The notes under the pieces are model-generated. The model saw nothing but the letters and a program-made list of their open reading frames with translations, was not told the origin of the DNA and did not search any database. A program made the position numbers and the translations under genes. From Flammeovirga sp. EKP202 (GTDB lineage: Bacteria; Bacteroidota; Bacteroidia; Cytophagales; Flammeovirgaceae), in NCBI RefSeq assembly GCF_014534745.1, contig NZ_JACVVP010000025.1, positions 1 to 64,000 of the forward strand: 64,000 bases of DNA. The letters run 5' to 3'. Below are positions 46,716-55,342 of this stretch, one piece after another; position 1 is the first letter of the stretch; each line of letters starts with the position of its first letter.

Positions 46716-48629
46716 ATGAAAGCAAACCAACTATTTTTAGGTGCTGCCTTAGCAGCTAGTATGTTTTCTTGTACAAATAAATTTGAAGAAATGAATTCCG
46801 ATCCTTGGGCTTCAGATGAAATGAACCCTAAGTATCAGTTCACGCACATTCAAAACAAACCTTATACTGACGGTGGCGAGTCATGGAGAACGCAAATTAT
46901 CATGGCAGGGCCAATGTCTCAAGCCACTGGTAACTTGTATGCTGCTGGTGAAGCTTTCAGTACGTCTTATAAAGAATGGGCTTGGAACAACATCTATAAA
47001 GATGTAATGAAAAACGTAGCCGACCTTGAGACCAACCTTCCAGCCGCTTCTGCACAATTGGGCCAAGTGAAAATCACCAAAGTAATTGACATGCTTAAAG
47101 TTTTATCGCTTTACGGTGATATCCCTTACACTGAAGCAGGAAAAGGCTATGTGGAGCATATTTTATATCCTAAATATGATACGCAAAAAGAAGCATTGGA
47201 AGCCATGGTCATCGACCTGAAAAATGGTAGAGAATGGGTAGCCAACGGTGAAACATTTACAGATGATTTTTATTACAGAGGGGATGCTTTAAAATGGCAA
47301 AAACTAGCTAACTCTGTATTAATGAAAGTGGCCCTCTATATGTCAGAGGGTGATGCCGGCAGAGCAAAAGAAATCTTTACGGAAGCATTTAACCACTCTG
47401 CAGGATATATTTCAACATTAGATGAATCTGCAAAATTAGAACACTCTTTAAATGGTGGTCCTTGGGGACAACACATGAACGGTGTCGGTGCCTCAATGAC
47501 TTCTCAGGTGGGTGGTTTTGCTTATGGTTATATCAGTGAGACTTCTCTAAAGTCAATGCAATCAAGAAAAGACCCTCGTGTTTTTTGGTTAACAGGTATG
47601 CATGATTATAGTTCTTCTCCTTCCACTATGGTGATTCCGAGCAGTGATTTCGATCCATTTGAATTAGCAGAAGAATGGGGCAACCCTTATAAACCTGTCT
47701 CTTTGAGAGGTACAAGAATGGGAGATCAAGACGGTCAGACAGCAGTATTTGCTGTAGAACCTAACGGTGATGTTAATAATGCAGCTCCTGTTAATGCAGC
47801 TTATTTTGCTAGAATGAATGATGGAACATTGAAAATCAATGATAAGTATGCCATTGAAGACGGTGGTAACAAATTTATCTTTGCTTCTTTGAACAATATG
47901 ACGGTTTTCAACCCACTTTCACCAACCATCATCATGGGTTCTGACGAGGTGAATTTTATGATTGCAGAAGCAATTCAGAAAAACTTAATTGGAGGAAATG
48001 CTCAACAATTCTTTGAATCAGGTATCCGAGATGCTTTTGACAAATACAATCGTTTCTACCCTGGAATTGAATATGTAGAAGGTGCCATTGATGCGTATGA
48101 AACAACGGATGCGGGTCAAGGATTTGATTACAATGCAGCCAAAGAAGATTATATTGCAGCTGAGGTAATGGCCTTTGCTTCTTCAGCCAACAAACTAGAC
48201 AATATTATCTACCAAGCATGGATTTCTCAAATTGGAAATGGTATCAATACGTTTACGCTTTGGAACAGAACGCATCTACCTTCTTTTGTGACACCAGAAT
48301 TAGACAGAAATATGTACGAAACCATAGACATCCCTGTTTATACTGTTGATCCAAGAGATGAAATTACTGCTGGCCGTCCAATGCCTGAAGTAGTAGGTTA
48401 CAAAACCATTCCATTCCATTCTCCGGGTACCACATCTTATGTTAGATCTAGAAGATTTGACTACCCTAACAATGAAATGTCAAGTAACACCACCAACTAC
48501 AACGAAGCGGTTGAAAGACAAAGAGCAGAAGCCAATGGAAATACTGGAATGTTCAATACAGTGGACCAATTCCTATCTTATAAAGGAACATTCTCTAACA
48601 GTAAGGGGGTAGAACTTATCAAAGAATAG
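46716..48629 (+). CDS. SusD-like lipoprotein (SusD-like_2 type)
   Basis: About 637 residues from MKANQLFLGAALAAS, which starts a lipoprotein signal with lipobox MFSC. An in-frame start 15 codons upstream lies inside the preceding hairpin and is unlikely. It is related to the SusD-like protein at 37 to 39 kb: NPKYQFTHIQNKPYTDGG, KVIDMLKVLSLYGDIPYTEA and SLKSMQSRKDPRVFWLTGMH. It is paired with the SusC gene before it. Confidence 0.92.
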   Translation: MKANQLFLGAALAASMFSCTNKFEEMNSDPWASDEMNPKYQFTHIQNKPYTDGGESWRTQIIMAGPMSQATGNLYAAGEAFSTSYKEWAWNNIYKDVMKNVADLETNLPAASAQLGQVKITKVIDMLKVLSLYGDIPYTEAGKGYVEHILYPKYDTQKEALEAMVIDLKNGREWVANGETFTDDFYYRGDALKWQKLANSVLMKVALYMSEGDAGRAKEIFTEAFNHSAGYISTLDESAKLEHSLNGGPWGQHMNGVGASMTSQVGGFAYGYISETSLKSMQSRKDPRVFWLTGMHDYSSSPSTMVIPSSDFDPFELAEEWGNPYKPVSLRGTRMGDQDGQTAVFAVEPNGDVNNAAPVNAAYFARMNDGTLKINDKYAIEDGGNKFIFASLNNMTVFNPLSPTIIMGSDEVNFMIAEAIQKNLIGGNAQQFFESGIRDAFDKYNRFYPGIEYVEGAIDAYETTDAGQGFDYNAAKEDYIAAEVMAFASSANKLDNIIYQAWISQIGNGINTFTLWNRTHLPSFVTPELDRNMYETIDIPVYTVDPRDEITAGRPMPEVVGYKTIPFHSPGTTSYVRSRRFDYPNNEMSSNTTNYNEAVERQRAEANGNTGMFNTVDQFLSYKGTFSNSKGVELIKE

Positions 48630-48662
48630 TACTTTTCATATTTTCAGATAGATTAGACAGAG

Positions 48663-48695
48663 GGGTGCCGGGATCAGACGGCACCCTTTTTTTTA
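48663..48695 (+). terminator. Terminator of the third SusC/SusD pair
   Basis: GGGTGCCG pairs with CGGCACCC around eight bases and is followed by eight T. It starts about 35 bases after the susD-like stop codon. Confidence 0.93.
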
Positions 48696-48716
48696 TTTCT
48701 GCAAGCTTTTTATGAC

Positions 48717-49070
48717 CTACTTTCAAGCTTCCTTCTTCTTCATTTTTCCATTGATGAAAAACGAAGCAAAAAATCTAGGCTTAGAAGTCAAAAGCTAAAT
48801 TCCATTCCTCTCGCCTAAATGATTTTAAACTCGCTTTGCTCAAACAAGAAAATCATTTTTAACGGCTCATTCCATGAAATTCTTAACGCTTTTCCCTTCA
48901 ATGCCGGGGGATATACTACTAAATGATTCTCTGATTACATGTCAAAAAACAAAGGTTTTACAATAATCTTTTAAAATGTAGTGCTGTAGGGTCGTTGCAT
49001 TGCAACGTCCTCGCGAACCACAATACACCACCCTTTATCCTCCATAAAAGGAATTGCTTAAATTAACGTG
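48717..49070. mobile_element. MITE-like element, copy D (same orientation as copy A, ends lost)
   Basis: It matches the interior of copy A from the ACTTTCAAGCTTCCTTCTTC stretch through the GTCGTTGCATTGCAACGTC repeat (48991-49009) to CATAAAAGGAATTGC and AATTAACG. Neither terminal repeat is present. The right edge runs into the stop codon of the next minus-strand gene. Confidence 0.7.
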
Positions 49071-50685
49071 GAGGGTGTATTGAATTTAAATGCATCATTT
49101 GCATATTATGCTGATGCATCCACATTTGATGACGCATTAGATCATTTTGATTGGAGAAGAACCAATATTGACCATTAATATTTAATTTAAATGGCAATAC
49201 AAAAGTGGTTGGCTTCTTCATCGGTTTTGAATCAGCATATGACATTTTCAGTTTACCTTTCTTTCCTCCATTCAATAATTGCTCTTTTACAAAACTATTC
49301 ACCTTTTTATCAAAATCAGTATTCGTCTTGTTCAGGATTTTATATTCTCTGATAATACCCATTTTATCTGTCCACACTTGCACCAAAATTGGCCTTAAAA
49401 TAGGTTTATCACTAAGGAAAGAATCATCTATATACTTATCAAAAAGCTTATTTAGCTTTGCTACCTTTAAAGGATTTTTAGGATCAGTAATATTGCTATA
49501 TTCTTTACCTTTATGTTTGGTATATACCTCTTTCACCAAAAGATTTTCATTTCTTATCCTCTTTTTAGTGTTATCTAATACATCCATATAATCTTTCCAT
49601 TCTGCAAGACGGTCATCATCCATAAAATTAAAATAGCATTCTGTTGTATTATTCATCCTATCCTCTCGTAAATCATATTTATAAAGCAATTGACCTTCAT
49701 GATAAACTTTCCCACTTTTCATTTTGTCTCTATCATATAGCATTTTCATGACCAATTCACCATCAATAAAGAAAGAAGACGGGCCTTGTTTTTCTCCATT
49801 TTTTTTGGTGCTCCACTCTATGCTATAAACCTTTTGATCATCCAATGAATAATATTCTTCTGTATAGCTTCTGTCATTCAATGCCGTGATTAATGAATAA
49901 TATTTAAAAGACTCAGCTGTTTTTGTCTTTCTGAAATATTGGTCATAATACTCTTTTTTCTTATAGAAATGTCTATTTGTAACCAAAGCCAGATTGATTA
50001 AAGCTCCAATATTCCCTTCATTCTCCTTATAGTTAATTTCATATCGCCCTATCATATTAGTGTAAAAATTCACCTTTTTGTGTTCGATGCTTTCGCTAGC
50101 AGCAATGACATTATCATAATCCACGAAACACTTTTTAATCATGGCATCGATTGATTCTTTTTGAGGGTTAATTTCCTCCCATCGCTCCTCCCCGCTTTTT
50201 TTTGCGATATATGTTTGGTGAAGAATAGATTTATCGTAATTATTATTATAGATTTTTGCAAATGTCGTACTATCAAGCTTGGCGATAAATTGCACAAAAG
50301 TTGGTCTTTCCCTTGTTCTACCTCTAAAGTGAATATTTTGAGCGACAAAAAAGGAATCCAATCCTACTTTCGCCCCTGAAAAGGTATCTTCAGACAATAC
50401 TACTTCTGAACCTGTTTCATTTTTCATAACAAGTTTAGCATCTTCAAACTTCATTAATCGTTTTTTACTTGCACCATCCTTATAGTAAAAGATAGAAGGC
50501 ATATAATTACCAAGATCCTTTGAAATACTTACCGTCGGGGAATAAGAGATAGGATCGATGTAACCATGTATAGGCTGGCCTCCAGCATCAAAAAGCAACC
50601 CTACTTTTTGTTGTGCCTGAGTTTTGAAAGAGAGCATTACTAACATCATCAAAGAGGCTAATAATAAAAAAGTTTGCTTGTTCAT
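49063..50685 (-). CDS. Exported protein with C-terminal TonB-like domain, function unknown
   Basis: 540 residues. Signal peptide ending FKTQAQ. The first 380 residues are not recognised (KVGLLFDAGGQPIHGYIDP and onward). Residues about 420 to 510 resemble a TonB C-terminal domain (RPILVQVWTDKMGIIREYKI, TDFDKKVNSFVKEQLL, TTFVLPFKLNINGQ). The extreme C-terminus is rich in His and Met (RHQMWMHQHNMQMMHLN), which could bind metal. The stop codon lies within MITE copy D, so the element's arrival may have changed the 3' end. It is separate from ssrA. Confidence 0.65.
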   Translation of the reverse strand: MNKQTFLLLASLMMLVMLSFKTQAQQKVGLLFDAGGQPIHGYIDPISYSPTVSISKDLGNYMPSIFYYKDGASKKRLMKFEDAKLVMKNETGSEVVLSEDTFSGAKVGLDSFFVAQNIHFRGRTRERPTFVQFIAKLDSTTFAKIYNNNYDKSILHQTYIAKKSGEERWEEINPQKESIDAMIKKCFVDYDNVIAASESIEHKKVNFYTNMIGRYEINYKENEGNIGALINLALVTNRHFYKKKEYYDQYFRKTKTAESFKYYSLITALNDRSYTEEYYSLDDQKVYSIEWSTKKNGEKQGPSSFFIDGELVMKMLYDRDKMKSGKVYHEGQLLYKYDLREDRMNNTTECYFNFMDDDRLAEWKDYMDVLDNTKKRIRNENLLVKEVYTKHKGKEYSNITDPKNPLKVAKLNKLFDKYIDDSFLSDKPILRPILVQVWTDKMGIIREYKILNKTNTDFDKKVNSFVKEQLLNGGKKGKLKMSYADSKPMKKPTTFVLPFKLNINGQYWFFSNQNDLMRHQMWMHQHNMQMMHLNSIHPPR

Positions 50686-50986
50686 ATCAGTTTAAAAATT
50701 GGTAAATACTAGGACAGTAGAAATAGGTTAAAATACCGTGTACCATAATTGAAATTATGGGTATTTTGAAGCACAATAAAAACCATTTTACGAACCATAA
50801 TTCTTCATTCTTCCCTCTTAACTCTTCCCTAAAAACATTTCTTTTGTTCTAGTTCTTATATAAGACAATCATAATGCAATTCTAAAGCTAAATATTCAAT
50901 TTACCAATAAGCGAAATCACTCCCCCAACACAACTTCCTAATCCTCAAACCAATAGCACTTTTTATCTATTTTTTAATAAAAATAG
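50686..50986. other. Intergenic region before ssrA, no gene seen
   Basis: 300 AT-rich bases. A short inverted repeat near 50744-50763 (CCATAATTG/AATTATGG) lies about 60 bases upstream of the gene to the left. Confidence 0.35.
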
Positions 50987-51017
50987 TTTCCAAAATCCAT
51001 TGAAATAGCTAATTTTG
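50987..51017 (+). promoter_or_regulatory. Promoter of ssrA
   Basis: TTTC, 19 bases, then TAATTTTG, which is a perfect Bacteroidota -7 element. Transcription would start about 25 bases before the mature tmRNA. A small leader hairpin (CCACT/AGTGG) follows. Confidence 0.6.
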
Positions 51018-51050
51018 TAGTCCACTTAAAAGAGAGTGGCCAGTTCACTT

Positions 51051-51457
51051 GGGGTCGACTGGTTTTGACAGGCTGAGATTTTGCAAGTATAAGCATGCAG
51101 GCTCATGGGATGAGAGCCTTGAAAGATAATTCCAAAATCTAGTTGGCAACAATTCGTTTGCTATGGCTGCCTAGTCTCCCTTAGGGTTGTAGACATCTGG
51201 GCTTAAATGGTTGAACGCGTATCGCGTTCCCGAGCTACATCGTCCTTTGCCTTGATCTTTGGGCGAAGAATCGGCGGTGCCGTAATCATTGATCTAGTCG
51301 GATACCTGCTGTGGGTTGAAGATGAAGCTTTAAGCAGATAAGGATATATTTTGGTTGTTTCCGGCGGGATATATCACGAAAATTTAAGTGAAACTAAGCA
51401 TGTAGAAGGCTTGACAGTGTCCTTCTCTGGACGAGGGTTCGACTCCCTCCGACTCCA
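51051..51457 (+). ncRNA. ssrA: tmRNA
   Basis: Rescues stalled ribosomes with SmpB and tags the unfinished protein. The 5' end GGGGTCGACTGG pairs with the 3' end CGACTCC to form the tRNA-like acceptor stem, and GGTTCGACTCC is the T-arm. The tag frame at 51145-51174 encodes GNNSFAMAA and a stop, close to other Bacteroidota tags that end ALAA. CCA is not encoded. The last 24 bases lie inside the left att repeat, so the present 3' end is shared with an integrated element and remains functional in sequence. Confidence 0.96.
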
Positions 51458-51466
51458 CTAGAAACC
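51434..51466 (+). repeat. Left attachment site (attL) in the tmRNA 3' end
   Basis: 33 bases, from AGGGTTCGACTCC to TCCACTAGAAACC, are identical to those at 63249-63281. They cover the tmRNA T-arm and acceptor strand. Tyrosine integrases commonly use tRNA and tmRNA 3' ends. Confidence 0.95.
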
Positions 51467-51497
51467 CACTTTATTAGCACATAAAGTGGGTTTTTGC
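51462..51497 (+). terminator. ssrA terminator, brought by the element
   Basis: A perfect 13-bp stem (AAACCCACTTTAT with ATAAAGTGGGTTT) is followed by TT. All but its first few bases lie beyond the att repeat, so the integrated element supplies the terminator for the host tmRNA gene. Confidence 0.9.
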
Positions 51498-51504
51498 ATT
51501 AAAT

Positions 51505-51558
51505 AGGGGCTATATGAGGGGCTATTTATCTTTTGGGGTATGTTTTAGGGGCTATTTC
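51505..51558. repeat. Arm-type direct repeats at the left end
   Basis: AGGGGCTATATG, AGGGGCTATTTAT and, after a gap, AGGGGCTATTTC. The first 25 bases recur exactly at 63124-63148. Placement just inside an att site fits integrase or excisionase arm sites. Confidence 0.7.
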
Positions 51559-51859
51559 TTGGTAAAAGTTCTTGAATCAGAAAGTCAATCAATTGACCTT
51601 CCAAATAATTGGTTTTTCTCATATTCTATTTTTCAACGTCACTTTTGGAAGTTTTCACCCTAAAATCACCCTGTTTTACCTTGATTTATACAGTCAAATG
51701 GACATAAATGGAAGTTTTCGTACTCAAAATGATTAAAAAACGGACATAAATGGAAAGGTTTGGAAATTTTCATTTTTACTATCAATCTGAATATCAATTT
51801 ATTACATACTTTTCAAATGTATACCCCCCTATCCAAAAAATAAGGGCTAAACGAAACGT
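51559..51859. other. Non-coding left end of the element with short direct repeats
   Basis: About 300 bases without a gene. GGACATAAATGGAA occurs at 51700-51713 and 51742-51755, and GGAAGTTTTC occurs twice nearby. They could be protein-binding iterons. Confidence 0.45.
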
Positions 51860-52660
51860 TTAAACCCTTTTTGTGCTTTTCACTTCTTCACAATGCCTTT
51901 TAAAATCCTTGAATAACTCCTTATCACTTTTTTTCCTTAATCTTATTGGTTTCAAACCTCTTGCAATCAAATCTTTATTTAACTCTTTTGCTTTCTGAGT
52001 TTCCGTTAATGGCTTTGGAGTAAAAGGAAGTACATTTAATTTTCCTTTGCTTAAATCATCTAATATTTCAGATGAAAGCAAATTGAAGAATGTATTAATT
52101 ATCACATTCACATCTCTTGCAGTAATCCCATGTATTTCTGCTGTTTCGTTTAAGTTTGACAACTTACAAATATCATGTTCAACATAAGTTCTAAAAACTT
52201 CAATATGTTCTTTATTCTGATGATGTGAATAAAATAACCTCTCTTTTAAAATTCGCCTTATGTAAAGTGTTTTTAATGTTAGGTTTTCTAAAACAAAACT
52301 TTCACTAATTGGTATGTAACATCGAATAGCCTTATATAAATCTTCTTTTTTTAAATTTACTTTATAGCCATTGGGAAACAATCGAACATACTTTACATTA
52401 TCCTTATGAAAGTTGTTTAAATCTCTATCAATAAATAATATTTGCCCTTTCCTTATTCTTTGTTTTTTGAACACCAATAAAACCAACTTTGGAACATTTA
52501 TATATTTTCCTTTATGGAGTATATAAGGTTTATCTTTAATTAATGGAATAATGAATTTTTGTTTCTTCAAATGATACACCTTTCCGCTTTCATTTACATA
52601 AATTTCTCTAAAATCTTTATGTGTTTTAAATCCTAATTTTTTTAATTCTTGTGCATTCAT
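51860..52660 (-). CDS. Degenerate NUMOD4/HNH-type endonuclease relative
   Basis: 266 residues. The first 95 follow the layout of NUMOD4 plus HNH_3 homing-type nucleases: FREIYVNESGKVYHLKK, a middle strand, then PKLVLLVF, and ILFIDRDLNNFHKDNVKYV. In active members the second motif begins with a His before Leu-Val, and the third has Asn-His before Ile-Asp. Here these are Pro57-Lys58 and Leu75-Phe76, while the Asn-Asn (82, 83) and Asp-Asn (87, 88) of the motif remain. The catalytic histidine therefore appears lost. The C-terminal 170 residues are basic and helical with no recognised domain. It is last in the element's gene order. A DNA-binding role without cleavage is inferred. Confidence 0.6.
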   Translation of the reverse strand: MNAQELKKLGFKTHKDFREIYVNESGKVYHLKKQKFIIPLIKDKPYILHKGKYINVPKLVLLVFKKQRIRKGQILFIDRDLNNFHKDNVKYVRLFPNGYKVNLKKEDLYKAIRCYIPISESFVLENLTLKTLYIRRILKERLFYSHHQNKEHIEVFRTYVEHDICKLSNLNETAEIHGITARDVNVIINTFFNLLSSEILDDLSKGKLNVLPFTPKPLTETQKAKELNKDLIARGLKPIRLRKKSDKELFKDFKRHCEEVKSTKRV

Positions 52661-52679
52661 GGTTATATTTGATAGAACA

Positions 52680-52755
52680 AACCACTAAGTAAAAAGAGCA
52701 GTACGGCTAGGCGACTCACACTCGTCAGGGGAGCAACCTTTTTACTTTAGTGGTT
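52680..52755 (-). promoter_or_regulatory. Long hairpin with a GC-rich 41-base loop
   Basis: AACCACTAAGTAAAAAG pairs with CTTTTTACTTTAGTGGTT (17 pairs, one bulged T). The loop is about 61% G+C, with 25 of its 41 bases G or C, in surroundings near 30%, and contains GGCTAGGCGACTCACACTCG. It lies between two minus-strand genes and could be a terminator, a small RNA or a recombination structure. Confidence 0.5.
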
Positions 52756-52769
52756 TTATTTTTTCGTTC

Positions 52770-53405
52770 TTAGTAAGTGCTAAAAATAAGATGCAATCTA
52801 CCTTCTCTAACTCCATCCTTTATTGTTGCAGGGTTTGGAATAAATAAGTCTGGATGATCTTCAATATTAGTAGGGCTATTTATTGTAAAGTTTTCTAAAA
52901 ACTCCCTTCCACTATTTCCTATAAATTTTTCCATACCATATTTCACGTAAATATCTCTTATAGTATGTAAGTCTTTTATAAATTCCTCCTCACTATCTGA
53001 TTGGGGTCTATAGGTGTATTTCTCCAATATTTCAGCATCTGAAAGCCTTGTAAATACACCTTCTTTTAAAGTCAACTCCGAAAAACTACGACTGTTTTTA
53101 TTTGCAACAATATCTTTTGCGAGATTAAAAACCTCTTCTTTAATATCACACATCTGAACATAAGCATCGGGCATCAACTTTGAGCTTTCAATTATTTCAG
53201 CACATCCAATTTTTATTAATTCGCTAGCTAGTTTGTTACTGTTTGGAATTGAGAAAATCCAAGACCAATCAAACTTAAATCCATCAAACAGTTTATTTAA
53301 TACGCTTTCAGCATGTCTATAAAACTGCAATTGGCTTTCCGCTTTATTTATTTCATGTTGTGCGTTGTATCTATCAATGAAATACGGTTTTCTTAACTTT
53401 CCCAT
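52770..53405 (-). CDS. Hypothetical protein of the element
   Basis: 211 residues, soluble, with a predicted helical first half (YNAQHEINKAESQLQFYRHAE) and a more mixed second half. No family recognised. It is part of the minus-strand gene run. A long hairpin follows its stop codon. Confidence 0.65.
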   Translation of the reverse strand: MGKLRKPYFIDRYNAQHEINKAESQLQFYRHAESVLNKLFDGFKFDWSWIFSIPNSNKLASELIKIGCAEIIESSKLMPDAYVQMCDIKEEVFNLAKDIVANKNSRSFSELTLKEGVFTRLSDAEILEKYTYRPQSDSEEEFIKDLHTIRDIYVKYGMEKFIGNSGREFLENFTINSPTNIEDHPDLFIPNPATIKDGVREGRLHLIFSTY

Positions 53406-53504
53406 TTTATAAAAATTATTTTGTTTAAAATTGATTTAATGACGCAATGATTTACCCATTTTATTTGGTGGTGGTCTTATTTCCTTCATTTCCTCAATTC
53501 ACTT

Positions 53505-53774
53505 TTAACTTAAAAATTCATTATTACCTCCCTCATTTTTAAGACCGTTCTCTAATTGGCTTCCTGTTGATAGTAACCCTATTAAGATTTCACCTGCATA
53601 GTAGAAAACATCTTTTTCATTATCGCCCATAACATCGGGGTTGTAACCTTGCATGAGTTTTATTAATGATTCTTGCATTTTTACAAGTTCGTAAGCTTCA
53701 CCAACTATTTTTATATTGATAATATTACGCTCAAAATCTTCACCTTGTCTTTTTTCTTTTCCTAAACTAATCAT
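53505..53774 (-). CDS. Hypothetical small protein of the element
   Basis: 89 residues, acidic, no signal or membrane segment (GEAYELVKMQESLIKLMQGY). No family recognised. It lies 49 bases downstream of the membrane protein gene. Confidence 0.55.
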   Translation of the reverse strand: MISLGKEKRQGEDFERNIINIKIVGEAYELVKMQESLIKLMQGYNPDVMGDNEKDVFYYAGEILIGLLSTGSQLENGLKNEGGNNEFLS

Positions 53775-53823
53775 TGTCTTTTCCTTTATTGGTTATGAAA
53801 TTTTATTTTTAAACAGACCTGTT

Positions 53824-54666
53824 TTAAAATCCTATCACTTTTCTTTCTCCCTCTTTTCCTTCATAATTAGATAGCTGTTTCGCTTCTTTTACCTGTTTGG
53901 GAGATAAACGAAACTCTTTCATTAAAAAGGAGAATTTACATTGTTTGGATTGGTTGATATGTTCCACCGCTAAGGCTATTCTTTGTTTGGTACCTAATTC
54001 ATCAACCGACTTATAAACCTGTTTTGGTTTTGGGTTTTCTTCCTCTTCATTTTCGTTTTTAAAAGCCTTTGAAACAGGTTTTAAAACAGGTTTAATACTT
54101 TCCTGTTCTTCTGATTGAATACAGCTAGAAGCGAGTAAGGACAACCCAATAAATATTAAACTGAATAGTCTGAATTGTTGTGCCTTCATTTCCGCTTTTT
54201 CTTCCATTTCTTCAAAACGTTTTAAACCGTACTGTATTCGGGTTTTCACCTCTTCAAGCTGTTCCGCTATCAAACGTTTACTTTCAACGTCTTGCCAACG
54301 CCTAGAGGTGCCAATTTTGGCTAATTGATGAAGGAGGTCTTTTTGTAATGCTTTGTCTTGGTCTAATTGGGTGCGGTCAACTGTATTTTGATAGGTTACT
54401 TTCTCCACCCCTTCAAATTCCATAAATACCACTACTCCGAGAAGCACCACGGCTATAATTATGGATTGGTGTACATTCTTGGTTTTGATAATCTCACGAA
54501 TGGAGTAGATCAAATAGTAATGACTTAGTAAGGCAAGTACTACACTTGCTACTATACTTACCACCATAGAAAAGTGTATTTCTAGGTAATTGGCGACCAC
54601 AAACACCGAGTATGTGAATGATATTAAAATGATTGTAATATGTGGTATGTTTCGTAAATTGCTCAT
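53824..54666 (-). CDS. Membrane protein with coiled coil and C-terminal HTH-like region
   Basis: About 280 residues from MSNLRNIPHITII, preferred over a start 16 codons upstream. Three membrane segments lie in the first 90 residues (ITIILISFTYSVFVVANYL, VVSIVASVVLALLSHYYLI, SIIIAVVLLGVVVFMEF). A charged coiled-coil-like stretch and a fourth segment (FRLFSLIFIGLSLLASSC) follow, then a Glu/Lys-rich linker. The last 60 residues (GTKQRIALAVEHI, KEFRLSPKQVKEAKQL) could fold as a winged helix. No P-loop is present, so it is not a Zot-type assembly ATPase. Function unknown. Confidence 0.6.
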   Translation of the reverse strand: MSNLRNIPHITIILISFTYSVFVVANYLEIHFSMVVSIVASVVLALLSHYYLIYSIREIIKTKNVHQSIIIAVVLLGVVVFMEFEGVEKVTYQNTVDRTQLDQDKALQKDLLHQLAKIGTSRRWQDVESKRLIAEQLEEVKTRIQYGLKRFEEMEEKAEMKAQQFRLFSLIFIGLSLLASSCIQSEEQESIKPVLKPVSKAFKNENEEEENPKPKQVYKSVDELGTKQRIALAVEHINQSKQCKFSFLMKEFRLSPKQVKEAKQLSNYEGKEGERKVIGF

Positions 54667-54705
54667 GATTTTATGTTTACTATTTATGTAGTAAATGATT
54701 CCTTG

Positions 54706-54741
54706 GGCTTGCACCTTATTTTGTGGGGTGCAAGCCTTTTT
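54706..54741 (+). terminator. Plus-strand terminator inside the element
   Basis: GGCTTGCACC pairs perfectly with GGTGCAAGCC and is followed on the plus strand by TTTTTAA. All genes here are on the minus strand, so it would stop antisense or read-through transcripts, such as those coming from ssrA. Confidence 0.6.
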
Positions 54742-55057
54742 AATGTCCTTCCTTTAATTTTATCTTATAGAAGGTTTCATATAATTTTTGCCTTTGCCCT
54801 TTTAGGTTTTCAACACCTTTTACTTTACAATACAATTCTCTGCAAATGCTATTCACCCTGTAATAAATGTTCTTTTTGATACTACATGTTTTCATAGAGT
54901 GGACGTAAATTGTATTCAAAAATTCCTTTTCATTACTCCAATTTTTAGTGATTTCTAAAAGCCTTTGACCAAAGGAAGATTTACACATCAAAGCGTAAAA
55001 CTCTACTTTGTCAATTATTGGTTTGGCTTCCTGTTCAAATCTGTTTTTGTACTTCAT
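54740..55057 (-). CDS. Hypothetical small protein of the element
   Basis: 105 residues, very basic (KNIYYRVNSICRELYCKVKG) with several Cys and aromatic residues. No family recognised. It begins two bases after the preceding gene in the run, so they are probably translated together. Confidence 0.6.
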   Translation of the reverse strand: MKYKNRFEQEAKPIIDKVEFYALMCKSSFGQRLLEITKNWSNEKEFLNTIYVHSMKTCSIKKNIYYRVNSICRELYCKVKGVENLKGQRQKLYETFYKIKLKEGH

Positions 55058-55059
55058 GA

Positions 55060-55338
55060 CTACTTTCTTTTTTTAACTTGAAATGGGAAATAACCGTAAG
55101 TATCAGGGTAAGTAATACCCATAGTATTTTGAATGATAATCTTAAAGTTATCCTTACCTCTTTTTAATTCTTTGACCTCTTTCTTTCTAAGAGTTGCCCC
55201 TTTCAAATCAACTCCTAAAACTCTTTTAATCCTGTTGTTTTGAGAGGTTAGTATTCTAATGTCATTGCCATTGATACAGCTATCAATTACCCTCTTTAGA
55301 TCTTCTAAGGCTGTTTTTTCTTCTTTGGTTAATCTCAT
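55060..55338 (-). CDS. Hypothetical small protein of the element
   Basis: 92 residues, basic, with a helical first half (LTKEEKTALEDLKRVIDSC) and lysine-rich second half. No family recognised. It is separated by 2 to 4 bases from both neighbours in the minus-strand run. Confidence 0.6.
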   Translation of the reverse strand: MRLTKEEKTALEDLKRVIDSCINGNDIRILTSQNNRIKRVLGVDLKGATLRKKEVKELKRGKDNFKIIIQNTMGITYPDTYGYFPFQVKKRK

Positions 55339-55342
55339 GATC

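Noticed and set aside
52680-52755. Hammerhead ribozyme (CTGACGAG on the minus strand)
   Set aside because: The required GAAA after stem II is missing and the stems do not fit the hammerhead fold.
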